From the NCBI RefSeq assembly GCF_015070855.1, contig NZ_JADDIX010000077.1, forward strand, positions 21,560 through 85,559: DNA of 64,000 nucleotides. The letters are read 5' to 3'. The notes beneath the pieces are model-generated. The model saw only the letters and a program-made list of their open reading frames with translations. It did not search any database and had not been told where the DNA came from. Position numbers and translations under genes: made by a program. Origin of the DNA: Pseudomonas lopnurensis. GTDB lineage: Bacteria > Pseudomonadota > Gammaproteobacteria > Pseudomonadales > Pseudomonadaceae. This document shows positions 30,870-40,882 of the stretch, piece by piece; position 1 is the stretch's first letter; the number at the start of each line of letters is the position of its first letter.

Positions 30870-31688
30870 ATGAGCACTGCTGTAGAGTCCTATCAAGCCG
30901 GCGTCTTCGACCTGACCCACAAGCTGACCGTGGAAAAGCACGGCCACACGGCGCTGATCACCATCAATCATCCTCCCGCCAACACCTGGGATCGCGAATC
31001 CCTGATCGGCCTCAGGCAAGTCATCGAACACCTGAACCACGACGACGATATCTATGCCCTGGTGATCTGCGGCCAAGGCGAGAAGTTCTTCAGTGCCGGC
31101 GCCGATCTCAAGCTGTTCGCCGACGGCGATCACAACCGCGCTCGCGAGATGGCCCGGCGCTTCGGCGAGGCCTTCGAGGCCCTGCGGGACTTCCGCGGCG
31201 TGTCCATTGCCGCGATAAACGGCTTCGCCCTGGGCGGCGGCCTGGAGTGCGCGCTGGCCTGCGATCTGCGCATCGCCGAACAGCAGGCACAGTTGGGCCT
31301 GCCGGAAGCCTCGGTCGGCCTGCTGCCCTGCGCCGGCGGCACCCAGGCACTGGCCTGGCTGGTCGGCGAAGGCTGGGCCAAGCGCATGATCCTCTGCGGC
31401 GAACGCATCACCGCGGACACTGCGCTGCGCATCGGCCTGGTCGAGCAGGTGGTCGAGCCGGGCGAAGCGCGCGGGCATGCCCTGCTGCTCGCCGCACGCG
31501 TCGCACAGCAGAGCCCGGTGGCGGTGCGCGCCGCCAAGCCGTTGATCGATGGCGCCCGCCACCGACTGCCGACCACCTTCGCGGCCGCCGAACGCGAAGC
31601 CTTCGTCGGGCTGTTCGAGGCCGAGGACACGCTCGAGGGCGTAAACGCCTTCCTGGAAAAACGCGACCCGCGCTGGCGCAACCGATGA
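30870..31688 (+). CDS. Enoyl-CoA hydratase family protein, DspI-like
   Basis: A 272-aa crotonase-fold enzyme. The oxyanion-hole segment FFSAGADLKLFAD and both hydratase glutamates (GGGLECALACD and GLPEASVGLLP) are present, so hydration of a 2-enoyl-CoA is plausible. The start ATG at 30870 is chosen because the frame upstream does not look coding. With the next gene it resembles the adjacent crotonase pair of P. aeruginosa downstream of ung. One member of that pair, DspI, is reported to be needed for the biofilm dispersal signal cis-2-decenoic acid. That orthology is inferred, not proven. Confidence 0.8.
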   Translation: MSTAVESYQAGVFDLTHKLTVEKHGHTALITINHPPANTWDRESLIGLRQVIEHLNHDDDIYALVICGQGEKFFSAGADLKLFADGDHNRAREMARRFGEAFEALRDFRGVSIAAINGFALGGGLECALACDLRIAEQQAQLGLPEASVGLLPCAGGTQALAWLVGEGWAKRMILCGERITADTALRIGLVEQVVEPGEARGHALLLAARVAQQSPVAVRAAKPLIDGARHRLPTTFAAAEREAFVGLFEAEDTLEGVNAFLEKRDPRWRNR

Positions 31689-31752
31689 TCGCCCGGCCGC
31701 TCGTCGCGGCGTCGATCACAGCCATACCCGCCGCCAGCATCCAGCGCCGAGA

Positions 31753-32865
31753 ATGCCCATGAACGTCAGCTTCGAAGAATGCCCCGCCCTGCATGGCAAC
31801 CGTGTCGCCATCGCCAGCCTGGACGCAGCGCACAGCCTCAACGCCCTGAATCTGTCGATGATCCAGGCGCTGCTCGACCAACTCGAGCGCTGGGCCGAGG
31901 ACCCTGCGATCGTTTGCGTGCTCCTGCGCGGCAACGGCCCCAAGGCCTTCTGTGCCGGCGGCGACGTCCGACGCCTGGCTCGCGCCTGTCAAGAAAGCCC
32001 GGGAACGGTGCCAGCACTGGCCGAGCGCTTCTTCGCCGACGAATACCGCCTCGATCACCGGCTGCATACCTATCCCAAACCGATGCTCTGCTGGGCCCAC
32101 GGTTATGTCATGGGTGGTGGTATGGGATTGCTGCAAGGTGCCGCGATCCGCATCGTCACCCCGGACAGCCGGCTGGCCATGCCGGAGCTTGCCATCGGCC
32201 TCTATCCCGATGTCGGGGCGAGCTGGTTCCTCTCGCGCCTGCCCGGCAAGCTGGGGCTGTTCCTCGGCCTCGGCGGCACGCAGATCAATGCGCGCGACGC
32301 CCTCGACCTGGGCCTCGCCGACCGCTGTCTGGCCCCCGAGCGACAACATGACCTGATCGAAGGCCTGGTGCAGATCAACTGGCAGGAACAGGCCTCGAGC
32401 CAGCTCACCAGCCTGCTCAGGGCGCTCGCCAACGGGACGGTCGAGCATTTGCCGGTCGCCCAGCTGTTGCCTCGGCGCAGCCGCATCGACGAACTGCTCG
32501 ACGTAGCCGAGCTGCCCCAGGCCTGGCACGCGTTAACCGCACTGACCCGGGACAGCGATCCGTTGCTTGCCCAGGCGGCAACCCGCCTCGCCGAGGCGTG
32601 CCCGCTGAGTGCCCATCTGCTCTGGCAACAATTGCAGCGCGGCCGCCGGCTGTCGCTGGCGCAAGCACTGCACATGGAGTACGCGATGAGCCTGAACTGC
32701 TGTCGTCACCCGGAATTCACCGAAGGCGTTCGCGCGCGCCTGCTCGACAAGGACGGCCAGCCGCGCTGGCACTGGCCGGACGTCCAGAGCGTTCCCATGG
32801 CCGTGGTCGAGGCGCATTTCGAGCCGACCTGGGATGGGTCGCACCCGCTGGCCGATCTGGCCTGA
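31753..32865 (+). CDS. Enoyl-CoA hydratase/isomerase, 3-hydroxyisobutyryl-CoA hydrolase type
   Basis: A 370-aa crotonase-superfamily protein with the longer C-terminal region of 3-hydroxyisobutyryl-CoA hydrolases. The signature segments are KAFCAGGDVRRL, GYVMGGGMGLL and the AMPELAIGLYPDVGASWFLS motif, which carry the hydrolase Glu and Asp in the usual places. In valine catabolism HIBCH releases 3-hydroxyisobutyrate; here no other valine genes are adjacent, so the substrate is open. An ATG two codons downstream (31759) is an equally possible start. It follows the DspI-like gene by 64 bases. Confidence 0.82.
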   Translation: MPMNVSFEECPALHGNRVAIASLDAAHSLNALNLSMIQALLDQLERWAEDPAIVCVLLRGNGPKAFCAGGDVRRLARACQESPGTVPALAERFFADEYRLDHRLHTYPKPMLCWAHGYVMGGGMGLLQGAAIRIVTPDSRLAMPELAIGLYPDVGASWFLSRLPGKLGLFLGLGGTQINARDALDLGLADRCLAPERQHDLIEGLVQINWQEQASSQLTSLLRALANGTVEHLPVAQLLPRRSRIDELLDVAELPQAWHALTALTRDSDPLLAQAATRLAEACPLSAHLLWQQLQRGRRLSLAQALHMEYAMSLNCCRHPEFTEGVRARLLDKDGQPRWHWPDVQSVPMAVVEAHFEPTWDGSHPLADLA

Positions 32866-32993
32866 GCGGCGGGCTGCTCGAAACCGCTGGGGATGAGTTT
32901 CGTGACTCTTGCTGGGGCGGACCGGGCGGCGACCCGCTTTAGCCCGCACTGGCCAGCGCTGGTGGGCTGAAGTCCCCTGCAGGATCACATGCA

Positions 32994-33050
32994 GGAGCGG
33001 GCCATGCCCGCGATTCGCGCGCATGGCGCGCTCCTACAAAGTACTCGTTG
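32994..33050. repeat. REP-like palindrome GGAGCGGGCCATGCCCGCGA
   Basis: GGAGCGGGCCATGCCCGCGA at 32994-33013 is a self-complementary REP core (GCGGGC-CAT-GCCCGC), followed by a partial inverted copy (GCGCGCATGGCGCGCTCCTAC). The same 20 bases are found at 40956-40975, so this is a repeat family of the genome. Confidence 0.6.
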
Positions 33051-33073
33051 TGCTTGCCTGAACGGGATTGCCA

Positions 33074-33460
33074 TCAACGCCGGTAGTACTGATAACGCCC
33101 ACCCCGGCCATAATCCGGCCGCAGCCGATGATCGCGCCCATCCCTGATCAACGGCGAACGCTGATAACGGTGCTCCTGGCGCCAGTACTGCCGTCGCTCG
33201 AAACCACGCTGGCGGTCGTAGTACTGCGGGGGCAGCTGGCCCTGATAACGCGGCGGCAGGTTGCGCTGATAGTGCGGGTACTGCGGATAGGGGCTACGCG
33301 GATCGTACTGATACGGCCGATTCTCGTGGCGATAGCCCGGATTGTAGTAGCGGGGGCTCTCGGCCTGGAAAACCCACACCCCGTCGCGCCGATCCGCATG
33401 CGCCTGCGTGGCGACGCCCAGGCTCAGGCAGAGCAGAACCAGGGCGGAACGAATGTTCAT
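33074..33460 (-). CDS. Small secreted Tyr/Arg/Pro-rich protein
   Basis: A 128-aa precursor with a clean signal peptide (MNIRSALVLLCLSLGVATQA-HADRRD). The mature part is about 100 residues rich in Tyr, Arg, Gln and Pro, with irregular YxxxPY, RYYNPGYR, YDRQRGFERRQYWRQ segments and no recognisable domain or Cys. The composition suggests a disordered cationic periplasmic or surface protein. The start at 33460 is set by GGAGGTGCCC directly upstream. I do not recognise a family. It is convergent with the upstream crotonase gene and divergent from rnfA. Confidence 0.75.
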   Translation of the reverse strand: MNIRSALVLLCLSLGVATQAHADRRDGVWVFQAESPRYYNPGYRHENRPYQYDPRSPYPQYPHYQRNLPPRYQGQLPPQYYDRQRGFERRQYWRQEHRYQRSPLIRDGRDHRLRPDYGRGGRYQYYRR

Positions 33461-33656
33461 GGGCACCTCCAATGCTGTCGCCGGCTTCGACTCATCAGAC
33501 CACAATAATTAGGCATATGCTGAAGCCGCGGACAACCGGCCTCGCGCATCGCCCGATCGCCGCGACGGGCTGCCGCAGCTTGTATGCCTGCGGCCGCTTC
33601 CCGATAATAGCGACCCTTTCGCCCCACGACTCTCGCAGAGCGCGACGGAACCTTCG

Positions 33657-34241
33657 ATGACCGAACTCGCCCTGATCATGGTTAGCGCCATCCTGGTCAA
33701 CAATTTCGTGCTGGTGCAGTTCCTCGGTCTGTGCCCGTTCATGGGCGTCTCGAAAAAGATCGAGACCGCCATCGGCCTCTCGCTGGCCACCACCTTCGTG
33801 CTGACCCTGGCGGCCATGTGCAGCTACCTGGTGCAGCAATACGTGCTCAAGCCGCTGGACCTGGAATTCCTGCGCACCATCAGCTTCATCCTGGTGATCG
33901 CGGTGACGGTCCAGTTCACCGAGATGGTGGTGAACAAGACCAGTCCGCTGCTCTATCGCGTGCTGGGCATCTTCCTGCCGCTGATCACCACCAACTGCAT
34001 CGTCCTCGGCGTGGCCCTGCTCAACGCCAACAAGGCCGAGTTCACCTTCCTCAGCGCCACCGTCAACGGCTTCGCCGCCGGCCTGGGCTTCTCGCTGGTG
34101 CTGGTGCTGTTCGCCGCCATGCGCGAGCGCATTGCCATCGCCGACGTGCCGAAATCGTTCCAGGGCGCGGCGATCGGCATGGTCACGGCCGGCCTGATGT
34201 CGCTGGCGTTCATGGGCTTCACCGGGCTGATCAAGCTATGA
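33657..34241 (+). CDS. rsxA: Electron transport complex subunit RsxA/RnfA
   Basis: A 194-aa integral membrane subunit of the Rnf/Rsx ferredoxin-NAD(P)H-linked redox pump, with six hydrophobic segments and the family motif [20 protein letters not shown] near the start; conserved Cys residues in LGLCPF and TTNCIVLG help hold an Fe-S centre with the partner subunit. It is the first gene of rsxABCDGE and overlaps rsxB by 4 bases. Confidence 0.96.
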   Translation: MTELALIMVSAILVNNFVLVQFLGLCPFMGVSKKIETAIGLSLATTFVLTLAAMCSYLVQQYVLKPLDLEFLRTISFILVIAVTVQFTEMVVNKTSPLLYRVLGIFLPLITTNCIVLGVALLNANKAEFTFLSATVNGFAAGLGFSLVLVLFAAMRERIAIADVPKSFQGAAIGMVTAGLMSLAFMGFTGLIKL

Positions 34242-34813
34242 GCGCGGTCCTCATCGCAGTGCTCGCACTGCTCGCCCTTTGCCTGCTCGGCGGTGCCATC
34301 CTCGGCTTCGCCGCGGTGCGCTTTCGCGTCGAGGGCGACCCCATCGCCGAACAGATCAACGCCCTGCTGCCGCAGACCCAGTGCGGGCAATGCGGCTATC
34401 CGGGCTGCAAGCCCTACGCCGAGGCGATTGCCGGCGGCGACAAGATCAACAAGTGCCCACCGGGTGGCGAGGCGACCATCCAGGCACTGGCCGACCTGCT
34501 CGACGTCGAGCCGGAACCGCTGGACGCCGAAGGCGGCGAGAAGCCGCAGATGGTCGCCTACATCCGCGAAGCCGAATGCATCGGCTGTACCAAATGCATC
34601 CAGGCCTGCCCGGTGGATGCCATCGTCGGCGCCGCGCGGCAGATGCACACCGTCATCGTTTCCGAATGCACCGGCTGCGACCTCTGCGTCGAACCCTGCC
34701 CGGTGGACTGCATCGACATGATCGAAGTGGGCAGCAATCTGCAGAGCTGGAAATGGGATAAGCCGCTGGCGCCCGGCCAGATGATCGCCACCGACCGGGA
34801 GCAGGCCGCATGA
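34238..34813 (+). CDS. rsxB: Electron transport complex Fe-S subunit RsxB/RnfB
   Basis: A 191-aa Fe-S protein anchored by an N-terminal helix (residues ~3-25). It has the four-Cys motif [16 protein letters not shown] (with a further Cys in INKCPPGG) and two ferredoxin clusters, [12 protein letters not shown] and [12 protein letters not shown]. It passes electrons between ferredoxin-type donors and the membrane subunits. It overlaps rsxA by 4 bases and rsxC by 4 bases. Confidence 0.96.
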   Translation: MSAVLIAVLALLALCLLGGAILGFAAVRFRVEGDPIAEQINALLPQTQCGQCGYPGCKPYAEAIAGGDKINKCPPGGEATIQALADLLDVEPEPLDAEGGEKPQMVAYIREAECIGCTKCIQACPVDAIVGAARQMHTVIVSECTGCDLCVEPCPVDCIDMIEVGSNLQSWKWDKPLAPGQMIATDREQAA

Positions 34814-37287
34814 CCGCCATGAAAATCTGGGACATCCATGGCGGCGTTCACCCGCCGGAGCGCAAGGAGCTGTCCAACCGCGCCCCGCTCCAGCCAGCCC
34901 CGCTGCCCAAACGCCTGATTCTGCCGCTGGCGCAGCACCTGGGCGTACCGGCCGAGCCCTGTGTGACGCTCGGCGAGCATGTGCTCAAGGGCCAGCGGAT
35001 CGCCATGGCCAGCGGCTTCGTCAGTGCCCCGCTGCATGCGCCGACCTCCGGCGTGATCAGCGTCATCGGAGCGCAACCCTATCCGCACGTGTCGGGCATG
35101 CTCGGCAATGCCATCGTCATCGACAGCGATGGCCAGGACCAGTGGATCGAGCTGCATCCGCAGCCGGACTACCGGCAACTCGAGCGTACCGCACTGCTGG
35201 AAATCATTCGCCAGGCCGGCATCAGCGGGCTCGGCGGTGCGGGCTTCCCCACCTCGGCCAAGCTGACGCCACCGCCGACCCAGCAGATCCGCACGCTGAT
35301 CATCAACGGCAGCGAGTGCGAGCCCTACATCACCGCCGATGACCTGTTGATGCGCGAGAAGGCCGCCGAGCTGGTGGCCGGCATCGAAATCCTCGCGCAC
35401 CTGATCCAGCCGCAGGACGTGCTGATCGGCATCGAGGACAACAAGCCCGAGGCCATCGCCGCCGTGCGCGCGGCCATCGGCGAACGCCCGTTCACGGTGA
35501 AGGTGTTCCCGACCAAATACCCCTCCGGCGGGGAACGGCAGCTGATCCAGATCCTCACCGGCGAAGAAGTGCCCAGCGGCGGCCTGCCGGCGGATATCGG
35601 CATGCTCTGCCAGAACGTCGGCACCTGCGTCGCCGTCCATGATGCGGTACTGCTCGGCAAACCGCTGATCTCGCGCATCACCACCCTCACTGGCGAGGCC
35701 CTGGCGCGCCCGATGAACGTCGAGGTGCTGATCGGCACGCCGGTGAACGAACTGCTGGCCTTCGCCGGCCTCATGCCGGACAGGCTCAACCGCCTGATCA
35801 TGGGCGGGCCGATGATGGGCTTCACCCTGCCCTCGCTCGACGTGCCGGTGATCAAGACCACCAACTGCCTGCTGGCCAGCACGCTCGAAGAGCTGCCACC
35901 ACCCCCACCGGCGCTGCCCTGCATCCGCTGCGGCGAATGCGCCGAGGTCTGCCCGGCGAGCCTGCTGCCGCAACAATTGCACTTCTTTGCCCTCGGCCAG
36001 GAGCACGAGCAGCTCAAGGCCCATCACCTGTTCGATTGCATCGAGTGCGGCGCCTGCGCCTATGTCTGCCCTTCGAGCATTCCGCTGGTGCAGTACTACC
36101 GCGCCGCCAAGGGCGAGATTCGCGAACTGGAGCACAAGCACCAGAAGGCCGAGCACTCCAGGCAGCGCTTCGAACTGCGCCAGGAACGCCTGCGCCGCGC
36201 CGAAGAGCAGAAGGAAGCCGAACGCAAGGCCCGCGCCGAACGCGCCGCCCGCGCCAAGGCCGCGCAGAGCGAAAGCGGACCAGCCACAACGACGGCCGAT
36301 GCAGCGGCCGTAGCCCCAGCGCAGAAAGCCGGCCTCTCAGAAACGCAAAAGAAGCTGAAGATCGAAGCCAGCATGGCCCAGGTCGCCTTGAAGAAGGCTG
36401 AGAAACAGCTGGCCACGCATGCCACGGCGGAACTGGAAGCCCAGGTCGCCGACCTGCGCAACGCCGCCGAAGCCGCACAGCGGGCGCTGGATGCCGCGAT
36501 GCAGGAAGGCGCCAGCGCTTCACCCTCCACGGTCAACGACACAACTGCGAAGAAAGCCAAGATCGAAGCCGCCATGCTCAAGGCGCAGATTCGCAAGCTG
36601 GAGAAGCTCGAAGCGCCCGACGACGATCAGCAGGCCGAACTCGCCCGCCTGCACCAGCAACTGCATGAAGCCGAGCAGGCGCTGGCCGCCGCCCAGAGTG
36701 CAGCGCCCGCACCGGCCGCCACGCCGGCCGGCGACGAGGCGCTGAAGAAGGCCAAGATCGAAGCTGCCATGCTCAAGGCGCAGCTCCGCAAGCTGGAGAA
36801 GCTCGAAGCCCCCGACGACGATCAGCAGGCCGAACTCGCCCGCTTGCGCCAGCAACTGCATGAAGCCGAGAAAACCCTGGCCGCCGCACAGGATGCGGCA
36901 CCGGCCGCACCCGCCAAGCCAGCCGGCGACGAGGTGCTGAAAAAGGCCAAGATCGAACTGGCGATGAAGCGCGCCGAATTGAAGAAAGCCGAGAAGGCTG
37001 GCGCCGAAGAAGCCGAGCTGAGCCGCTTGCGCGATGCCCTGGCCGCGGCCGAGCAGGCGCTGCATGCCGCCGAAGACGCCTCGGCCAAGCCGGCGCCGCA
37101 ACTGGTACGTACCGCCAAACCCGGCGTCGACGAACGCCAGCGCGCACTCAAGACCGAGGTCGCCTTCGCCCGTGCCGACCTGCGCAAGCTGGAGCGCGAG
37201 GAGAACGCCGAGCCGGCCGCGCTGGAAACCGCCCGGGCGCGTCTGGACCAGGCCGAGCGCCAGTTGGCGGAATACCAGGATCACTGA
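34810..37287 (+). CDS. rsxC: Electron transport complex subunit RsxC/RnfC with extended repeat tail
   Basis: An 825-aa peripheral subunit. Residues 1-~450 are the conserved core: an N-terminal lipoyl-like region, a flavin/NADH-type domain ([26 protein letters not shown]) and two ferredoxin motifs, [12 protein letters not shown] and [12 protein letters not shown]. The C-terminal ~370 residues are an Ala/Lys/Glu-rich coiled-coil tail made of ~65-residue repeats with the core [21 protein letters not shown]. Successive repeats begin near 36345, 36550, 36745, 36940 and 37111; the second and third are almost identical at DNA level. Long tails are common in gammaproteobacterial RnfC, but their number varies. 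Confidence 0.95.
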   Translation: MTAMKIWDIHGGVHPPERKELSNRAPLQPAPLPKRLILPLAQHLGVPAEPCVTLGEHVLKGQRIAMASGFVSAPLHAPTSGVISVIGAQPYPHVSGMLGNAIVIDSDGQDQWIELHPQPDYRQLERTALLEIIRQAGISGLGGAGFPTSAKLTPPPTQQIRTLIINGSECEPYITADDLLMREKAAELVAGIEILAHLIQPQDVLIGIEDNKPEAIAAVRAAIGERPFTVKVFPTKYPSGGERQLIQILTGEEVPSGGLPADIGMLCQNVGTCVAVHDAVLLGKPLISRITTLTGEALARPMNVEVLIGTPVNELLAFAGLMPDRLNRLIMGGPMMGFTLPSLDVPVIKTTNCLLASTLEELPPPPPALPCIRCGECAEVCPASLLPQQLHFFALGQEHEQLKAHHLFDCIECGACAYVCPSSIPLVQYYRAAKGEIRELEHKHQKAEHSRQRFELRQERLRRAEEQKEAERKARAERAARAKAAQSESGPATTTADAAAVAPAQKAGLSETQKKLKIEASMAQVALKKAEKQLATHATAELEAQVADLRNAAEAAQRALDAAMQEGASASPSTVNDTTAKKAKIEAAMLKAQIRKLEKLEAPDDDQQAELARLHQQLHEAEQALAAAQSAAPAPAATPAGDEALKKAKIEAAMLKAQLRKLEKLEAPDDDQQAELARLRQQLHEAEKTLAAAQDAAPAAPAKPAGDEVLKKAKIELAMKRAELKKAEKAGAEEAELSRLRDALAAAEQALHAAEDASAKPAPQLVRTAKPGVDERQRALKTEVAFARADLRKLEREENAEPAALETARARLDQAERQLAEYQDH
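36550..37110 (+). repeat. In-frame 195-bp tandem repeats in the rsxC tail
   Basis: Units start at 36550, 36745 and 36940 (spacing 195 bases, 65 codons). Units one and two share near-identical DNA, including CCCGACGACGATCAGCAGG and the following Leu-rich helix; unit three is diverged. Degenerate units precede (about 36345) and follow (about 37111). Such repeats can change number by recombination without breaking the frame. Confidence 0.8.
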
Positions 37288-37344
37288 TTTCGGAGAGAGC
37301 CCATCCAGGGCCCGCTCCACGTAAAGCATTAGACCGGAGAGCCG

Positions 37345-38373
37345 ATGGCCCTGCCCCGTATCACCTCGCCCCATGCCAAGGGCGCCAACCGGACCCAGCG
37401 CGTCATGCTGCTGCTGCTCGCGGCCACCCTGCCCGGGGTGGTCGTGCTGACCTGGCTGTACGGCGCCGGCACCCTGATCAACCTGGCCTGGGCCTGCACG
37501 ACCGCGCTCGCCTTCGAAGCCGTGATCCTCAAGCTGCGCCAGCGCCCGGTAGGCTTCTTCCTGCGCGACGGCAGCGCGCTGGTCACCGCCGTGCTGCTGG
37601 CGCTGGCCTTGCCGCCGTATTCGCCGTGGTGGCTGACGCTGATCGCCAGCGGCTGCGCCATCGTCTTCGGCAAGCAACTCTACGGCGGGCTCGGCCAGAA
37701 CCCCTTCAATCCCGCGATGGTCGGCTACGTGGTGGTGCTGATCTCCTTTCCCGTGGAAATGACCACCTGGCCCGTGCCCCATAGCGTCGGGCTGGGCAGC
37801 GGCCTGCAGCACATCCTCGGCATCGCCTCGCTGCCGGACGGCTGGACCCAGGCCACCGCGCTGGATGTGATGAAGGTGAACAACAGCCTCACCGTCGACG
37901 AGCTCTGGCGCAACCCCGCCTTCGGCCACTTCGGCGGTATCGGCTCGGAGGTGGTGAACCTGGCCTTCCTCGCCGGCGGCCTGTTCCTGCTGCACAAGCG
38001 CCTGTTCAGCTGGCATGCGCCGGTCGGCATGCTCGGCGCCCTGGCGCTGATGAGCCTGGTGTTCTGGAACGGCTCGGGTTCGGACAGCAATGGCTCGCCG
38101 CTGTTTCACCTGCTCAGCGGCGCCACCATGCTCGGCGCCTTCTTCATCGTCACCGATCCGGTGAGCAGCGCCACCAGCCCGCGCGGCCGCCTGATCTTCG
38201 GGGCCGGTGTCGGCATCCTGGTCTATGTCATCCGCGCCTGGGGCGGCTATCCGGACGCAATGGCCTTTGGCGTATTGCTGATGAACCTGGCTGCCCCCAC
38301 CATCGACTACTACACCCGCCCGCGCACCTACGGCCACCGCAAGGCCGAGCGCGGCTTCAAGCTGGGCGAATGA
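37345..38373 (+). CDS. rsxD: Electron transport complex subunit RsxD/RnfD
   Basis: A 342-aa membrane subunit with about ten helices that carries covalently bound FMN. The likely FMN-linked threonine is in [10 protein letters not shown] near residue 171, which fits the DGxSxAT-type motif of NqrB/RnfD. The [20 protein letters not shown] segment is a family hallmark. It follows rsxC after 57 bases and precedes rsxG by one base. Confidence 0.95.
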   Translation: MALPRITSPHAKGANRTQRVMLLLLAATLPGVVVLTWLYGAGTLINLAWACTTALAFEAVILKLRQRPVGFFLRDGSALVTAVLLALALPPYSPWWLTLIASGCAIVFGKQLYGGLGQNPFNPAMVGYVVVLISFPVEMTTWPVPHSVGLGSGLQHILGIASLPDGWTQATALDVMKVNNSLTVDELWRNPAFGHFGGIGSEVVNLAFLAGGLFLLHKRLFSWHAPVGMLGALALMSLVFWNGSGSDSNGSPLFHLLSGATMLGAFFIVTDPVSSATSPRGRLIFGAGVGILVYVIRAWGGYPDAMAFGVLLMNLAAPTIDYYTRPRTYGHRKAERGFKLGE

Positions 38374-38374
38374 C

Positions 38375-39145
38375 ATGATGCTTCCGGAAATCAGCCGCTC
38401 GATGCTGAAGAACGCCGCGGTGCTGGGCCTGTTCGCCATCGTCACGGTGGGCGCGGTGACGCTGCTGCAGCAGGGCACCGCCGAACGCATCCAGGCCGCC
38501 GAACGCGCCGCGCAGGTCCGCGCACTGGGCGAAATCCTGCCTGCCGGCAGTTATGACAACCACCTGCTCGACAACAGCGTGCCGATTCAGGACCGCCTGC
38601 TGGGCAATAGAAGCCCCCTGCCCGCCTACGTCGCAATGAAGGACGGGCGTCCGAGCGCAGTGATCCTCCAGACCATTGCGCCGGACGGTTACAGCGGCGC
38701 CATCCACCTGCTGGTGGGCATTCACGCTGACGGCCGGGTCGCTGGTGTCCGGGTCATCGGCCACCGTGAAACGCCAGGCCTGGGCGACAAGATCGAACTG
38801 GCGAAGAGTCCGTGGATTCGCAGTTTCGAGGACAAGTCACTGGGTAATCCCGCGGACGCCGGCTGGGCCGTCAGGAAGGACCGGGGCGAGTTCGACCAGT
38901 TCGCCGGTGCCACCATCACCCCGCGTGCAGTGGTCGCCGCGGTGCATCGCGCGCTGCAGTACTTCGACGCGCACAAGACCGAGCTGCTAGCGACCGATGC
39001 CGGTACGGCGGAAGCGCCGGCCCCGCTCGACGACCACAGCGAGCCCGCCGAAGCCACCACCCACTCCCGTGCCGGCGACGCCGCGACGCGCGACGAGCTG
39101 CCTGCCAGCGATCCTCGAGCCAAACCGGAGGGGGACCAGCCATGA
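38375..39145 (+). CDS. rsxG: Electron transport complex subunit RsxG/RnfG
   Basis: A 256-aa subunit with one N-terminal membrane helix and a periplasmic flavoprotein domain. FMN should be attached to the Thr of [11 protein letters not shown] (S/A-G-A-T-x-T motif), and [13 protein letters not shown] is the other conserved stretch. The C-terminal ~45 residues are a Pro/Ala/Glu-rich extension absent from E. coli RsxG. Two ATGs in a row (38375, 38378) could start it. It overlaps rsxE by 4 bases. Confidence 0.94.
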   Translation: MMLPEISRSMLKNAAVLGLFAIVTVGAVTLLQQGTAERIQAAERAAQVRALGEILPAGSYDNHLLDNSVPIQDRLLGNRSPLPAYVAMKDGRPSAVILQTIAPDGYSGAIHLLVGIHADGRVAGVRVIGHRETPGLGDKIELAKSPWIRSFEDKSLGNPADAGWAVRKDRGEFDQFAGATITPRAVVAAVHRALQYFDAHKTELLATDAGTAEAPAPLDDHSEPAEATTHSRAGDAATRDELPASDPRAKPEGDQP

Positions 39146-39855
39146 GCGCACCCAGCTACCGCGAACTGACCGTCAACGGTCTGTGGAAGAACAACCCGGC
39201 ACTGGTGCAACTGCTCGGGCTCTGCCCGCTGCTGGGGGTGAGCAACTCGGCGGTCAACGCCCTCGGTCTCGGCCTGGCGACGATGCTGGTGCTGACCTGT
39301 TCCAACATCGGCGTGTCGCTGGTGCGTGGCGTGGTCAACACCGCCGTGCGCCTGCCGGCCTTCGTGATGATCATCGCCGCACTGACCACCTGCATCGAGC
39401 TGCTGATGCAGGCCTTCACCTACGAGCTCTATCAGATTCTCGGCATCTTCATCCCGCTGATCACCACCAACTGCGTGATCCTCGGCCGCGCCGACGGTTT
39501 TGCGGCCAAGCACAATCCACTGGTGGCCGGCTTCGACGGCCTGGTCATGGGCATCGGTTTCTGCCTGGTACTGGTGGTACTCGGCGGCCTGCGCGAACTG
39601 TTCGGCACCGGTGCGTTGTTCGCCAACATGCACTTGCTGTTCGGCCCCATCGCCAACGACTGGCAGATCACCCTTTTCAGCGACTACAAGGGCTTTTTGC
39701 TGGCGATCCTGCCGCCCGGCGCGTTCATCGTGCTCGGGCTGTTGATCGCCCTGAAGAACCGTATCGACCAGCAACTGGCCGAACGCGCCAGGGCGCGGCA
39801 ACCCGAAACGCCCGTGCAGAGCCGTCGCGTACGCGTGACCGGGGTGATCGAATGA
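39142..39855 (+). CDS. rsxE: Electron transport complex subunit RsxE/RnfE
   Basis: A 237-aa membrane subunit related to RsxA, with six hydrophobic segments and the motifs [18 protein letters not shown] and [15 protein letters not shown] that hold the Fe-S-ligand Cys residues. It is the last rsx gene; nth follows after a spacer filled with CTTGAAGC-type repeats. Confidence 0.95.
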   Translation: MSAPSYRELTVNGLWKNNPALVQLLGLCPLLGVSNSAVNALGLGLATMLVLTCSNIGVSLVRGVVNTAVRLPAFVMIIAALTTCIELLMQAFTYELYQILGIFIPLITTNCVILGRADGFAAKHNPLVAGFDGLVMGIGFCLVLVVLGGLRELFGTGALFANMHLLFGPIANDWQITLFSDYKGFLLAILPPGAFIVLGLLIALKNRIDQQLAERARARQPETPVQSRRVRVTGVIE

Positions 39856-39857
39856 AG

Positions 39858-39950
39858 TGGCAAGCTGCAAGCTTCAAGCGGCAAGTAGAAGCGGCAGTGA
39901 TTCTGACATCGGCCCCGGCTTGACGCTTGTGGCTTGAAGCTTGGAGCTGT
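39858..39950. repeat. AAGCTGCAAGCTTCAAGC-type repeat between rsxE and nth
   Basis: The spacer starts with GGCAAGCTGCAAGCTTCAAG (39861-39880) and ends with inverted relatives (GCTTGTGGCTTGAAGCTTGG, about 39926-39945), so the arms can pair across about 45 bases. It belongs to the same family as the repeats at 14084, 41718, 57413 and 58875. Confidence 0.5.
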
Positions 39951-39954
39951 TTGC

Positions 39955-40593
39955 ATGAACACCGAAAAACGCCGGGAAATCTTTCGCCGCTTTCACGAAG
40001 ACAATCCCGAGCCGAAGACCGAGCTGGCCTATAGCACGCCCTTCGAACTGCTGATCGCAGTGATTCTATCGGCTCAGGCCACCGACGTCGGGGTCAACAA
40101 GGCCACGGCCAAGCTTTATCCGGTGGCCAACACCCCAGAGGCGATCTACGCGCTCGGCTACGACGGGCTCTGCGAGTACATCCGCACGATCGGCCTGTAT
40201 CCGAGCAAAGCGAAGAACGTCATCGAAACTTGCCGCATCCTGATCGAGAAACACGGCGGTCAGGTTCCGGACAACCGCGAGGATCTGGAGGCCCTGCCCG
40301 GCGTCGGCCGCAAGACCGCCAACGTGGTGCTCAACACCGCGTTCCGCCAGTTCACCATGGCGGTGGATACGCACATCTTCCGGGTCAGCAACCGCACGCG
40401 CATCGCACCGGGCAGGAACGTGCTGGAGGTCGAGCGCAAGCTGATCAAGTTCGTGCCCAGGGAATACCTGCTCGACGCCCACCACTGGCTGATCCTGCAC
40501 GGCCGCTATGTCTGCAAGGCGCGCAAACCGCAGTGCGGCAGTTGCCGGATCGAGGACCTGTGCGAATACAAGCACAAGACTTCGGACGATTGA
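39955..40593 (+). CDS. nth: Endonuclease III
   Basis: DNA glycosylase/AP lyase for oxidised pyrimidines. The 212-aa protein has the helix-hairpin-helix LEALPGVGRKTANVVL with the catalytic Lys, the catalytic Asp in AVDTHIFRVSNR, and the C-terminal 4Fe-4S motif CKARKPQCGSCRIEDLC. The start at 39955 (MNTEKRREIF) is the family start. The link with the rsx operon is conserved in many gammaproteobacteria. Confidence 0.97.
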   Translation: MNTEKRREIFRRFHEDNPEPKTELAYSTPFELLIAVILSAQATDVGVNKATAKLYPVANTPEAIYALGYDGLCEYIRTIGLYPSKAKNVIETCRILIEKHGGQVPDNREDLEALPGVGRKTANVVLNTAFRQFTMAVDTHIFRVSNRTRIAPGRNVLEVERKLIKFVPREYLLDAHHWLILHGRYVCKARKPQCGSCRIEDLCEYKHKTSDD

Positions 40594-40702
40594 TCGCTCA
40601 CGTAAAAAGCGTGCCTGGCGATTGAAAAAAACTTTTTTACCGGCCCCGGATTTGCCGCTATAAGGTGCGCCAAGAGCGCCCCCGTAGCCTTGGAGTGAAC
40701 AA

Positions 40703-40882
40703 GTGGCCGAGAAAGAAGACATTCAGATCGAAGACGATTTCATCGCCGAAGATGACGACGAGAGCAGCGAAGCCCCGGTCGAGGTCGCCAAGACCAATCT
40801 GACCAAGCGCCGGATCATCGACAACCTGCTCGAGGAACGCCGCCTGCAGAAACAGTTGAACGACTTCGACTTCGACCTGTAA
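40703..40882 (+). CDS. Small acidic protein (PA3496-like)
   Basis: A 59-aa protein with a GTG start, MAEKEDIQIEDDFIAEDDDE at the N-terminus and a more basic helical C-terminal half (NLTKRRIIDNLLEERRLQKQ). TGGAGTGAA lies upstream of the start. A similar small protein is encoded after nth in P. aeruginosa (PA3496 family, thought to be linked to envelope integrity). The very acidic, probably disordered N-terminus has no known function. A strong terminator follows directly. Confidence 0.75.
   Translation: MAEKEDIQIEDDFIAEDDDESSEAPVEVAKTNLTKRRIIDNLLEERRLQKQLNDFDFDL

Noticed and set aside
36520-38490. 656-residue minus-strand frame opposite rsxC and rsxD, with repeats
   Set aside because: The repeats are the reverse of the rsxC tail repeats. 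The plus-strand operon is certain.
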